Positions 53,654 to 62,361 are shown, counted from the stretch's first letter. The stretch is DNA of 64,000 bases from Promethearchaeota archaeon (GCA_016839745.1 JAEOTS010000045.1:1-64000), one strand, 5' to 3'. A program made the numbers and translations. The notes: generated by a model not told the origin, from the letters alone.

Positions 53654-54262
53654 ATGGTTGTTATTGAACCTTCTTTTGAGATCGACGAGAAAGGACGAGT
53701 AATTTGCCAATCTCATTCAAAATATCCTCAATTTCTTCAACCACATATGACCGATCTAGAGGATATTCAGATGGAAAAACAATTAACATGCAAATCATGT
53801 GCACATTATATAAATGATGATTGTTATTTCCCCAGATCTGAAATAGATAAAATTGAGTTAGACAGGTTAACCAGGTCTCGCTTTCAATGCAACCTTTGTG
53901 GAAATAAAATCGATAGAATGTTGACTATAATACAAAAAATCTATTTTGAAGTCAAGTTTAACATGAACATGCCTTTAATTTGTTGTAATTGCTATCTGAG
54001 CTTACAAGAAAATAAATTTATTGAAAATAATAGAAGACGAATTTTTGAATCATTATCCTTCTATACACCTAGTATATTTTTAATTATAAATCCATACCCC
54101 TTTAATGTTGCTGCTGTTTTGATATATGTCTTTTTTGTAATCGTTCTAAAAATTATCATTAAGCAAAAGTTTCATTACAGTCTTTTTTTATTGGATTTGC
54201 TCAAAGGAAAAAAGTTCTACGAAAAAAATTTTCGAGATAAAGATAAATTGGATCTACCCTAA
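53654..54262 (+). CDS. Zinc-binding membrane-associated protein
   Basis: A 202-residue protein. Cysteine pairs CKSCAHY...DDCYFPR, CNLCGNK and CCNCY in residues about 47-120 suggest one or two zinc sites. Two hydrophobic stretches near 135-165 predict a membrane hairpin, and the C-terminus is basic (KGKKFYEKNFRDKDK). No family was assigned. The stop overlaps the 3' end of the HAD gene by nine bases, with the genes convergent. Short of any catalytic motif, a membrane-tethered zinc-ribbon role is plausible but unproven. Confidence 0.6.
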   Translation: MVVIEPSFEIDEKGRVICQSHSKYPQFLQPHMTDLEDIQMEKQLTCKSCAHYINDDCYFPRSEIDKIELDRLTRSRFQCNLCGNKIDRMLTIIQKIYFEVKFNMNMPLICCNCYLSLQENKFIENNRRRIFESLSFYTPSIFLIINPYPFNVAAVLIYVFFVIVLKIIIKQKFHYSLFLLDLLKGKKFYEKNFRDKDKLDLP

Positions 54263-55363
54263 ATTTCCAGCCCAACCTCGCACTTTTTTTCGCATCCTTT
54301 CTTGTTTTATAGCAATCAAATCAATTTCGCTTTTGTTTTTATTCTTTAAATTCTCTATTTCGGGAATAAATTGGTATTTGATAAAATAATTTTTGATTTC
54401 TTTTGATATTAAATTGTCTGGAATTTTTTGAGGATTATTTCTGAAACCATTATAAAGAGACTCCCAGGATTCGAGAAAAGCATCTATATTATCCTTGTAT
54501 TCAAAGACAGGAAGTGTACCTAAGTTGTTTGTAGTAGTGATTGCGATATTTGCTCTACTAACAGTAAATCGATTACCATTGAATGAAACGGCTATACCAT
54601 CTTCGTCTTTTAATCTTTGGAGCATGTTTATATCCGTAATTGAATCACCTAATGCTACAATTTCTGAAATTGGAACTTGAGTCTGATTAGAAATAGCCTC
54701 AACTGCTAATTCCTTTCTCTTTCCTCCTCGCACTCGAATTAGATCCATGGCCTTGATATAATCAGAATCTTCTCTTTTCCAGAAAAAATCGTTTAATTCG
54801 TTTATGACTTTGTCTAAATGTTTGCCACTGTCGATAAAATGCTGGAAAATACCCTTTACCAGTATGTCTACATCGCTCTTAATGTTATGAAAAGTTTCAC
54901 TCGCGTTTTTTATATTCAACTCGGTGCAAAAAACATGATCAGAAGGAATTTTTAACTCTTTAGCTATATTGTAGGCAAAGTGAGAATAGCTTGTAGATAT
55001 GATATATATATCCCAATCTCTATGGAGCCTTTCCATAAGATCTATACACCCAGGTAATAGCCCCAGACTTTGTTTGGCTATTCCTATTAGTTCCTCGTCG
55101 GAAAAAGAAGAAATATATAATGGCGCTACTAACCTTAGTGTATCTCCAGGTTGGTAATCGGGTATATTTAATTCTTCTTTAACTCCGGGGACTTCAATTA
55201 GGTAATCATCGTACTCCGATAACATCTCATAAAAGCCTCCCATGTTATATTTTTGTAAACCAAGGTTAGATTTATTACCCAGTAGCTTGCTCAAATCTGC
55301 AGCGAAGTCAAGAACACTGATAGGCCCCTCTAGATCCCAGCAACAAACATTTTTTACTGTCAA
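54254..55363 (-). CDS. HAD-superfamily phosphatase-like protein
   Basis: A 369-residue HAD-type protein. Motif I appears as CCWDLEGPIS, with the nucleophile Asp but Glu in place of the second Asp. Motif II lies in YIISTSYSHFAYNIA, and motif IV is VALGDSITDINML. A helical insertion of about 100 residues (roughly 150-225) could be a cap. It resembles archaeal HAD proteins such as the EhaR type in overall layout, but this is not certain. It starts at TTG 55363 with a weak upstream site. The Glu at motif I position 2 is unusual for phosphatases and could alter activity. Substrate unknown. Confidence 0.75.
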   Translation of the reverse strand: MTVKNVCCWDLEGPISVLDFAADLSKLLGNKSNLGLQKYNMGGFYEMLSEYDDYLIEVPGVKEELNIPDYQPGDTLRLVAPLYISSFSDEELIGIAKQSLGLLPGCIDLMERLHRDWDIYIISTSYSHFAYNIAKELKIPSDHVFCTELNIKNASETFHNIKSDVDILVKGIFQHFIDSGKHLDKVINELNDFFWKREDSDYIKAMDLIRVRGGKRKELAVEAISNQTQVPISEIVALGDSITDINMLQRLKDEDGIAVSFNGNRFTVSRANIAITTTNNLGTLPVFEYKDNIDAFLESWESLYNGFRNNPQKIPDNLISKEIKNYFIKYQFIPEIENLKNKNKSEIDLIAIKQERMRKKVRGWAGNLG

Positions 55364-55490
55364 GTTCTAATACCTAATATTTGTGTGTCGATTCATATGA
55401 AAGATTATTTGTAGTATATAATTTTAATTGATTTCTTATTAATTTGATATCAGTCTCAAGATGCACAAAGACAAATTTACAAAAACAGAC

Positions 55491-55982
55491 TCACAAAGAA
55501 ACCTTAAATATATCTTGAATCGATCTTTCTTTTCTTTCTTTCTCGATTATTTGACGCCAGTTTGGCTTAATTACATCGAAGGCATTCTCAGTAAGTTGTA
55601 CTAATTTTTCGTCAGAAATGTTTAGAAAATAACTTAAAGATTCTAAAGCTCTCTTGTCTTTTATTCTGGTCAAACTTTCGATAATGAATATAACTCTTAA
55701 TTTGTCTAATTCTATTTCTGGTTTCTTAATTTCTTCTTCTAATTTTTCTATAATTCTCAGTGTAGCTCTCCCATCCTCTATTCGTCCTAATGCTTCTATT
55801 ATTCTATTTATCACAATAGGATCATCCTCAGATTTTAACGCACGACATAATAAGTTAACAGCTCGACCATCTTGTAGAAAACCAAATTGTCTTGCTGCTT
55901 CAGCTCTTTTATCAGAATCTTTATCGTGAAACACTTGTTTTATTAACTGATTAAAATTTGTGTTTTTAGCTTGCCAATTCAT
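55491..55982 (-). CDS. Small HEAT-repeat protein
   Basis: A 163-residue protein with four or so HEAT-like units, including HDKDSDKRAEAARQFGFLQD, LKSEDDPIVINRIIEALGRI and RIKDKRALESLSYFL. The pattern matches the PBS-lyase/HEAT type and the larger protein at 36368, but this copy is short and may act in a complex. No catalytic part is visible. It stands alone on the minus strand between the HAD and purD genes. Confidence 0.75.
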   Translation of the reverse strand: MNWQAKNTNFNQLIKQVFHDKDSDKRAEAARQFGFLQDGRAVNLLCRALKSEDDPIVINRIIEALGRIEDGRATLRIIEKLEEEIKKPEIELDKLRVIFIIESLTRIKDKRALESLSYFLNISDEKLVQLTENAFDVIKPNWRQIIEKERKERSIQDIFKVSL

Positions 55983-56080
55983 AATCCATGTAGAGTTAAA
56001 ATCGAAATTATTATAATTTGATCTTTATAAAATATAATTCAGTAAGTAATGAATGAGTATTTTAAATTGTGAGTTAGATT

Positions 56081-57403
56081 CTATTGTAAGAGATAATTCA
56101 TGTGATTTATTCTTTTTTGGAGTAATTTCTGCGTTCCTATATCTTTTCTATAAAATAATTTGCCACTAATGCATCCAACTCCTTGTTCAGCAACTTTCTC
56201 AGCGCCTTCTAGGTTATTAGCAATCCCAATTATCCCCATGGCTCTCGATGATGTAGTGTAAACATTTTCACCTTCTCTATATACTGAAGCGTAGTAATAC
56301 TTAGCCCCAATTTGCTCCAGTTTTTCCTTATTTATTATTACTAATTCATCCTTTTTCGGAGAAGTAGGGTATCCTTCAGGGGCTAAATATTTGCACACAG
56401 TTGCTTTTTTTTCAAATTCAATCTCTGGCTTTAAATTCCCATTAATAATTCCCATACAAATATCTATGAAATTAGTTTTCAACAGGGGTAAAATGTTCAT
56501 TGCTTCAGGATCCCCAAGCCTTGCGTTAAATTCTATTAATTTAATGCCTTTTGCGGTTTTAATATACCCGCCGTAAAGGAATCCTTTATATTCAACTCCC
56601 GTTTCTGCCTTCGTTGCTGCTACGACTTTCTTCATGTCTTCAATTGCTTCATTTACATCTTCTTGTGAGATAAAGGGCATAAGATGGTTTTCCATCGAGT
56701 AACTTCCCATACCTCCGGTGTTGGGGCCTGTATCGTCTTCGTAAGCTCTCTTATGATCTTGAACTAGTGGAGTAGCAATTACATTCTTGCCGTCAACGAA
56801 TGTTTGAAGCGTAAATTCTTCTCCTTCAACTTTTTCCTCGAGAAGAAAAGAAGCTTTTTGATCGACTAAAGCTTGACAATATTCCAAAATATCTCGTTTA
56901 GAAAAAAGATGATCCCCATATACCTTTACGCCTTTTCCACCTGTTAAACCATCTGGTTTGACAACTATATTTTCTTCTCCTAACTCATCAATATAGCTCT
57001 CTAAGTTTTCCATAGAATTGTAACTCTTACTATTGATGTTTGAAGTGATTTTATATTTTTCTAAGAGAGATCTAACAAAAATTTTTGATCCTTCTAATTG
57101 GGCAGCTTCAATTCCTGGACCTACGCATGGTATTCCATTCCTTTCTAAAGCGTCAACAATTCCTACTACTAAAGGTGCTTCTGGACCAATTACAGCAAAA
57201 TCAATATTGCTTTCTTTCGAAAATTCAATAATTTCCTTAAAATCAGTCTCAGAGTGAATTTTTATTCTCCCATGACTTAGATCTTCTAATCCCGCATTTT
57301 TAGAACTCATGAACGCGTATAATTCGGCTCCATCTCTGACCAGCGTCTCTCCTATTACATGTTCTCTCGCTCCATGTCCGATTATAAGAGTTTTGACTGT
57401 CAT
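56081..57403 (-). CDS. purD: Phosphoribosylamine-glycine ligase (GAR synthetase)
   Basis: A 440-residue ATP-grasp enzyme for the second step of purine synthesis, joining phosphoribosylamine and glycine with ATP. It has TLIIGHGAREHVIG at the N-terminus, FAVIGPEAPLVVGIVDAL, VVKPDGLTGGKGVKVYG (ATP-grasp), FVDGKNVIATPLVQDHKRA, GPNTGGMGSYS and EFNARLGDPEAM. Length and order fit PurD. It is not clustered with other purine genes here. The C-terminus carries a short polar extension after the normal end. Confidence 0.96.
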   Translation of the reverse strand: MTVKTLIIGHGAREHVIGETLVRDGAELYAFMSSKNAGLEDLSHGRIKIHSETDFKEIIEFSKESNIDFAVIGPEAPLVVGIVDALERNGIPCVGPGIEAAQLEGSKIFVRSLLEKYKITSNINSKSYNSMENLESYIDELGEENIVVKPDGLTGGKGVKVYGDHLFSKRDILEYCQALVDQKASFLLEEKVEGEEFTLQTFVDGKNVIATPLVQDHKRAYEDDTGPNTGGMGSYSMENHLMPFISQEDVNEAIEDMKKVVAATKAETGVEYKGFLYGGYIKTAKGIKLIEFNARLGDPEAMNILPLLKTNFIDICMGIINGNLKPEIEFEKKATVCKYLAPEGYPTSPKKDELVIINKEKLEQIGAKYYYASVYREGENVYTTSSRAMGIIGIANNLEGAEKVAEQGVGCISGKLFYRKDIGTQKLLQKRINHMNYLLQ

Positions 57404-57609
57404 AATTTTAGTCTTCTTTAGATGAATTTCTATTGAGTATTAAGATTATATAATTAAATTTAAATTGTTTTATATCAAATTTAAAGTAATTATTAATCAA
57501 ACATTATAAATCTGACTTTCTTAATTCTCTTGCAAAAAGTATAATTCATTCGAAATGTTAATATAGGAACTATCTTAAACAAATTTAAAACTTGAATAAT
57601 ATAAGCATT

Positions 57610-57930
57610 ATGAAGGCTAAAGGTATATTCACTCTAACCGATAAAAATTTCTTCTGCTTGGGGGATTGTAAAACAACAAATAGCTGAAAATAAATTATCT
57701 TTTAGCCTTTCTATTTCTTTTGGGAGCTACCACTTAAATCAATACAGCTAGCATCCAATGAAACAATTGAGGTTAATCAAATCCAAAGCTGTATAATTGT
57801 AAATTCGGAAGAAATTATCGTTGTTGATGCAACCTTAAATTTGAGTGACGCTATGATCAAAATAACTTTATTAAAAACAGTAACCTTTAAAGAGAATCAA
57901 TATCTTCAAGTTCAACTAAATAATTTATAA
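57610..57930 (+). pseudogene. Frameshifted small gene, remnant of an unrecognised protein
   Basis: Plus-strand coding-like sequence in three linked frames: MKAKGIFTLTDKNFFCL, then GIVKQQIAENKLSFSLSISFG, then LPLKSIQLASNETIEV continuing to a TAA at 57928-57930. The third part reads NSEEIIVVDATLNLSDAMIK and ITLLKTVTFKENQYLQVQL, a plausible beta-rich protein tail. Shifts fall near 57660 and 57720, with in-frame stops in each single frame. It could be a decayed gene or sequencing indels in a metagenome assembly. The rest of the 57404-57980 gap shows no gene. Confidence 0.5.
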
Positions 57931-57980
57931 TTAAAAAAAGATTCAAGGAAAAAGCATTAACAGATTTATCCTTGATTATA

Positions 57981-58568
57981 TTATTCTACTTTTTCACCAC
58001 ATTTTGCGCAAAATTTGGCTTCTATAGGGAGATCTCTTCCGCAATTATGACATTGCTTACTAGTTTTTTCTTCCTGATTTTCAACTGCTTCCTTTTTAAC
58101 TTCAGTTAAATCAGATCCACAATGAGGGCAAAATTTAGCATCTTCGTCAATTTTATCCCCACAAAAGGGACAATTTACTTTAACAGTTGATTTTTCTTCA
58201 ACAGGTTTAGAAACCAAGGATATAGGTTTAGTCGCCTCTTGAATCCCTCCAACTTGAAGAGTAATTGGTAATTCGATCATATGTCCTTTCTTCGTAGTGA
58301 GAGTCGCTGTAAGAGTAAAAATACCATCTGCTTTAGGTAAAACCGTAAATAAACGATTCTTGCTATTTCGCTTTGCTATTCCTCCGTAAAATTCTATTTT
58401 AACCAGTAATTTAACTTCGGGGGGACCTGACAATTTTACCTTAACTTGAGGAATATAGTTATCTGTAAGATTTTGTACTGTTATATAAAATTCTTTACGT
58501 TTATTGAGAGTAGTATATAATGAGTCTACATTACCCTTTAAACTAAAATGAAAATCTGTTGCTGACAT
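57981..58568 (-). CDS. Protein with beta domain and two zinc ribbons
   Basis: A 195-residue soluble protein. Residues about 1-115 form a beta-rich part (YITVQNLTDNYIPQVKVKLS and ITLQVGGIQ). Two double-CxxC zinc ribbons follow: CPFCGDKIDEDAKFCPHCGS and CHNCGRDLPIEAKFCAKCG. This layout resembles adaptor proteins with tandem zinc ribbons. No TM segment or enzymatic motif was seen. It lies alone between the frameshifted gene and the methyltransferase operon. Partner is unknown. Confidence 0.75.
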   Translation of the reverse strand: MSATDFHFSLKGNVDSLYTTLNKRKEFYITVQNLTDNYIPQVKVKLSGPPEVKLLVKIEFYGGIAKRNSKNRLFTVLPKADGIFTLTATLTTKKGHMIELPITLQVGGIQEATKPISLVSKPVEEKSTVKVNCPFCGDKIDEDAKFCPHCGSDLTEVKKEAVENQEEKTSKQCHNCGRDLPIEAKFCAKCGEKVE

Positions 58569-58712
58569 TTTCTTTTTTTGATTAACTTTTTTAATTTTTT
58601 AAGGATGCAAAAATCTATCTTATATAATCTAAATAAATTTCATAATATATATAATGAGGAGCCCAATTTTTTTTTTCAAAATATTAAAAAAATAATAAAA
58701 AAAATTATAGAT

Positions 58713-59867
58713 TTATTTACGATAAGATCCGTAAGTTTTGCACGCATCGCACATAGCTTTAATATTTTCTAATTTTGCGTCGTCTGGAATTTCTGAGCCA
58801 ACGATTAAACCTCCACCATCAGCACACTTATCAATAATTTCCTTTACTTGCTTTTCAACCATGTTAGGGGTACCAACTGTAAATAATGACGGTTTTAGAT
58901 TACCTTCGATACATAAATGTCCTCCAAGTATTTCCTTTGCTTTGAAAATATCTGTTCTCTCGTCCATATGCAGATATATCTTACCTTTAGGTAAATCAAG
59001 GAAATAATGCAACCGATCAGTCCAATTAGTATCCATGTGCATTTGAACAATATATCCTTTCTTGACGTAAGTACTAACTGTTTTTTTGAAATATGGCCAA
59101 AATAATTCTTCAAAATGTTTAATAGATATAAAATCAGAACTTGCTCTTGCGCCTCCAACTAAAAGCGTCTTCCCTTGGCTCTGAGTAATCCCATATTCCC
59201 CCATACGTATAAAATCGTCAGTATATTTATCGCAAATTTCTATAATTTTGTCACTATGTCGATAAATATCTTTCATAAAATTGGTAGAACCTCGAAATGT
59301 TGAAAGAAGATCAAATATTGTCCCACCTGCTCCATCGTTGAAAGTAGGTACTTTAAAGTGCTCCCACCATTTAATTGTATTCTCTACAACTTTAGGAGCA
59401 ATCTTACTTAATTTCATCATATCACCCATTTTCGCATTGTTAAAATTTGCAAGCCAGAAAAAACCATCTTTAAGAATTTTGTCGTATTCTTCAGCCTTGA
59501 GAAATGGATCTGTTAAACTTCGTTCAGCAAGTTGTGGTGGGGCATTAGGGGATAGTTGTCTCCCAGGTAATTTCCAGTCTAAATAATATACAGAGAACAT
59601 ATCAGGAAAAGGATTTACATATTGCATATACATGCCTCCTCCGGCCATAGCAATATCAAAACCTCCCATTTTATGATATATCCACTCCATTGCTTCTTGA
59701 GCTTTATCGGGATTTTCAAGCATATCTTGGGCTGATATGTGATCAAGATACTTAGTCTGAACGAAATCGATCAAGGGCCATATTGGGACTCTATCAGGTT
59801 CTTTTAATTCCATTGCCGTTAGCATTCTTTCTACGCTCGTCATTGCCTCTTCTTTTATTGGCTCCAA
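58713..59867 (-). CDS. UroD-family methyltransferase of a corrinoid system
   Basis: About 384 residues of the uroporphyrinogen decarboxylase/methyltransferase family. SVERMLTAMELKEPDRVPIW is the usual start region, with GGHLCIEGNLKPSLFTVG and KLENIKAMCDAC later. In MtaA-type enzymes a His-x-Cys and a distant Cys bind zinc. Here the corresponding places read QMHMDTNW (His-x-Asp) and IVGSEIP (Ser), so the site seems altered. It directly follows the corrinoid-protein gene, which suggests methyl transfer to or from cob(I)alamin. Substrate may be a methylated compound or thiol. The start shown is TTG with GGAGGT about ten bases upstream. ATG 59843 and GTG 59879 are alternatives. Confidence 0.85.
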   Translation of the reverse strand: MEPIKEEAMTSVERMLTAMELKEPDRVPIWPLIDFVQTKYLDHISAQDMLENPDKAQEAMEWIYHKMGGFDIAMAGGGMYMQYVNPFPDMFSVYYLDWKLPGRQLSPNAPPQLAERSLTDPFLKAEEYDKILKDGFFWLANFNNAKMGDMMKLSKIAPKVVENTIKWWEHFKVPTFNDGAGGTIFDLLSTFRGSTNFMKDIYRHSDKIIEICDKYTDDFIRMGEYGITQSQGKTLLVGGARASSDFISIKHFEELFWPYFKKTVSTYVKKGYIVQMHMDTNWTDRLHYFLDLPKGKIYLHMDERTDIFKAKEILGGHLCIEGNLKPSLFTVGTPNMVEKQVKEIIDKCADGGGLIVGSEIPDDAKLENIKAMCDACKTYGSYRK

Positions 59868-59868
59868 T

Positions 59869-60513
59869 TTAAGCAGCACCTCCTAACCATTTTTTTACAA
59901 TCTTTACCCCTTCAAAGGCATTATCGGTGAAAGCGTCAGCACCTGCTTTCTTCATCCAGAGTTCATCCACAGGAAGACCACCTATAATTATCTTTAGATT
60001 TTCTCTAAGTCCGGCAGCTTTTAAAGCCTCTGTCGTAGCATGCATTGACTCTAATGCTACTGTTAAAAGTCCTGAATAAGCAACAACTTTGGCATTAGTT
60101 TCTTTTACTTTTTCTACAAATTCTTGCGAGGGAATATCTACCCCTAGATCAACGACATTATAACCAGCCGATTTCAATAAAGTTACAAAAATATTTTTTC
60201 CAATGTCATGAACATCCCCCTCAACAGTTCCAATTACGACTGTTTCTAATTTGGCTCCTTTATTTACATCTTCTTTCATATAAGGTTTAAGTAAAAGAGC
60301 AGATTGTGAGAAAATCTCGCCAGCCATCACTAATTCAGTTAAAAAATATTCTTTTTTATTAAACCTTTCCCCTACAACTTCTACTCCTTCTCTTAGAATC
60401 TCTATAACTTCATTTGTCCTTACTCCTTCTTTCAATAACAGATTAACTAATTTATATGCCTTATCCTCATCAAGATCGATTACAGCTTTAAGTAAATCTT
60501 CTCTATTTGTCAA
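59869..60513 (-). CDS. Corrinoid (B12-binding) methyltransferase protein, MtbC/MttC-like
   Basis: A 214-residue protein with an N-terminal helical cap (about 1-85) and a Rossmann cobalamin-binding domain. GTVEGDVHDIGKNIFVTLLK contains the D-x-H-x-x-G cofactor motif, and SGLLTVALESMHATTEALK and IIIGGLPVDELW follow. It carries the methylated corrinoid between a substrate methyltransferase and an acceptor methyltransferase. The start is TTG at 60513 with AGGAGG eight bases upstream. It overlaps the next gene's upstream region closely, so translation is probably coupled. The reading frame before it codes for a 56-residue protein. Confidence 0.95.
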   Translation of the reverse strand: MTNREDLLKAVIDLDEDKAYKLVNLLLKEGVRTNEVIEILREGVEVVGERFNKKEYFLTELVMAGEIFSQSALLLKPYMKEDVNKGAKLETVVIGTVEGDVHDIGKNIFVTLLKSAGYNVVDLGVDIPSQEFVEKVKETNAKVVAYSGLLTVALESMHATTEALKAAGLRENLKIIIGGLPVDELWMKKAGADAFTDNAFEGVKIVKKWLGGAA

Positions 60514-60514
60514 T

Positions 60515-60685
60515 TTATTTTCCTCCTACTTTTTTCTTCATAAATCCCATTATTAAGCGACGCATCGAAAATGTTTTCTTCTTATCGCCCCATAATATGT
60601 GACCAATAGCTTTATTAATCTCTTCTTTTGAGGAGTATTTAGGTTTTTTTGAGAATTCTTCTATAATATAACACCTCTTATTCAT
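60515..60685 (-). CDS. Small 56-residue protein leading the corrinoid operon
   Basis: A minus-strand frame from ATG 60685 to TAA 60515. It has a basic, helical sequence: MNKRCYIIEEF, then EEINKAIGHILWGDKKK and SMRRLIMGFMKKK. Its stop lies one base before the TTG of the corrinoid gene, and the Shine-Dalgarno site of that gene sits inside this frame. A TATA-like element is 29-38 bases before the ATG, so this appears to be the first translated unit of the operon. It could be a regulator, chaperone or leader peptide. No family was recognised. The AUG-to-stop coupling argues for real translation. Confidence 0.6.
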   Translation of the reverse strand: MNKRCYIIEEFSKKPKYSSKEEINKAIGHILWGDKKKTFSMRRLIMGFMKKKVGGK

Positions 60686-60713
60686 AATGGTATTATTTAA
60701 TTCTTGCTCTTAG

Positions 60714-60723
60714 AGTATTTAAG
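60714..60723 (-). promoter_or_regulatory. Candidate TATA box of the corrinoid operon
   Basis: On the minus strand CTTAAATACT lies about 30 bases before the ATG at 60685, giving a leaderless or very short leader message. The spacing supports the 56-residue gene as the first in the operon. Confidence 0.45.
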
Positions 60724-60829
60724 GTTTTAATATAATTTAAAAATAAAATTTAGTATTCAACTCTACGAAGATTGGAGGATTTCGTTTTTAAGTCGAGAAT
60801 TAAGGTAATTATCCAACTAGAAATATAAT

Positions 60830-61354
60830 CTACTCGAGCATTCTTTGCTTAAAAACCTCTATAGTCTCAGAGATTTCGTTTAAACGCACTGAAAACTCTT
60901 TAGGCTTTAATTTCTTTAATTTTTCAAAATTGTTTACAATTTCCTTAAACTCACTAATCCAGATCTTCATTAAAATCTCACTCTCTTTTCCCTCTATTCG
61001 CTTATTAATGACTTCTGCAATGGATGAGTTTATTTTGTCCATAAGTTTTTTTTCATTAATCGTATAGGAAATTCTTAGGACATCTTGTTGGGTTTTAATT
61101 TTCTCCATATCTTCTTTCATGGAAGTTTTATGTTTTAAAAGTTCTTCGTTGAACCTATTAATCATATCCATAATAATTTCTTCTTGAGTCCTAATTGTTT
61201 GCTCGATCCGTTCTTGGCTAGATAAAATATCACTTTTGATTGATCTTATCTCTTCTTTTATAAAATGGATATCGTCTTCCGTGTTTTTTACTTGATAAAT
61301 TAAATTTTGAAATTCCTTAATTGTTATCTCTTCAATTTTTTCTTTTTTGGGAAT
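60830..61354 (-). CDS. Coiled-coil partner protein of the GTPase, probable ATT start
   Basis: A minus-strand frame of 174 residues if it starts at ATT 61354. The first ATG is at 61171, which would give only 113 residues. Between these the frame is open with typical coil sequence (IPKKEKIEEITIKEFQNL, DDIHFIKEEIRSIKSDIL, SQERIEQTIRTQEEI), and a stop lies just before the ATT. A GGTGG site is seven bases upstream of the ATT and fits ribosome binding. The whole protein is rich in E, K and I with heptad-like spacing and no TM segment. It follows the Ras-like GTPase by 35 bases, so it may be its effector or a helical partner. The ATT start is inferred. Confidence 0.6.
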   Translation of the reverse strand: MPKKEKIEEITIKEFQNLIYQVKNTEDDIHFIKEEIRSIKSDILSSQERIEQTIRTQEEIIMDMINRFNEELLKHKTSMKEDMEKIKTQQDVLRISYTINEKKLMDKINSSIAEVINKRIEGKESEILMKIWISEFKEIVNNFEKLKKLKPKEFSVRLNEISETIEVFKQRMLE

Positions 61355-61360
61355 TGTTTA

Positions 61361-61365
61361 CCACC
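61361..61365 (-). promoter_or_regulatory. Shine-Dalgarno-like site supporting the ATT start
   Basis: GGTGG on the minus strand is followed by six bases and then ATT at 61354. It also lies just after the GTPase stop, so translational coupling is possible. The other candidate, ATG 61171, has no site with similar spacing. Confidence 0.5.
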
Positions 61366-61389
61366 TTTTATAAATAAATCAAAAATGGA

Positions 61390-62361
61390 TCACGATTGAT
61401 GTTTGTTCGATTCTAATTCTAATATCGAATCTAATTTTAACTCGAAATCCTTTTTTAAATTTGCTAGGTCTTCTAAGGATTTATCAATATTGCTCATTAG
61501 AGAATCGATTGGAGCTTTTTTTAAATTTGATATAAGATCAGAAATAATTGACAAATTATTTTTAAACGCAATTATAATATTTTCTTTAATTAGACTCTTG
61601 TCGACATCGAATTCTTGAGCTTTTGTAAGATCTTTAATTTCTCTAAGAGGGAAATCTTCGAATTCAGCTAATTTTACATTTTTTTTAATAAAAGTAGGGG
61701 TTATTTTATTATGGAGCGTATTTGGATCAATTTCTTCTAAATTTATGATTAATTTTTCTATATCTTCCTCAGTTTTATTAATAGATTCTAAAAATTTCTT
61801 GGAAATTCCTATGAATTGCTTTTCTTTACTCTCTTTCTCAATTTTTTTCATAAAATTTAAAATTACTAATGAGAATGCCTCAGAAATATTATCTTGGGTT
61901 TTAGCTGAGACGAATATAATAGGAAAACCTGTTATTTGGTACTGACGAATATTGTTTAAAAGAATTTCTGAATCTTCTGGTTTTATTAAATCAGATTTGT
62001 TTCCTATTAAATAGGTAATACATTCTGGAGAATGTTGTGATAAATTTTTCATATAAGTTTGTAAAAGCTCTTGTAATGTTTCTTTAGGATTATTTAAGTC
62101 GAATATTAACAAAGCCGAATCCAAATTACTAAAGAATACCGGGTTCAAAGGATTAAAACTTCTTTGCCCTCCAATATCCCAAATATTTAGCCTAATATGA
62201 TAAGATGTTAATTTATACTCCTTTCTGGCGATATTACTACCAATAGTGGGAATATACATAGCAGGGAAATCCTTTCCTACAAATGTATTTACAATCGATG
62301 TTTTACCAACCCCCCATTGTCCTAATATAGCCAGTTTAATATTTATCTCTGAGACAATCAT
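61390..62361 (-). CDS. Ras/Rab-like small GTPase with long helical C-terminal extension
   Basis: A 323-residue protein. The GTPase domain is about residues 1-180: GQWGVGKTS (G1), TIGSN (G2 Thr), WDIGGQ (G3), GNKSDL (G4) and VSAKT (G5). The GGQ of G3 and the general layout resemble Rab/Arf-related proteins of Asgard archaea. A helical extension of about 140 residues follows (FLESINKTEEDIEKLI, then DLISNLKKAPIDSLM and DLANLKKDFELKL). It ends in LESNKHQS without a terminal Cys motif, so no prenylation site is evident. The downstream coiled-coil gene may be its partner. A membrane-traffic or signalling role is possible but not shown. Confidence 0.9.
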   Translation of the reverse strand: MIVSEINIKLAILGQWGVGKTSIVNTFVGKDFPAMYIPTIGSNIARKEYKLTSYHIRLNIWDIGGQRSFNPLNPVFFSNLDSALLIFDLNNPKETLQELLQTYMKNLSQHSPECITYLIGNKSDLIKPEDSEILLNNIRQYQITGFPIIFVSAKTQDNISEAFSLVILNFMKKIEKESKEKQFIGISKKFLESINKTEEDIEKLIINLEEIDPNTLHNKITPTFIKKNVKLAEFEDFPLREIKDLTKAQEFDVDKSLIKENIIIAFKNNLSIISDLISNLKKAPIDSLMSNIDKSLEDLANLKKDFELKLDSILELESNKHQS

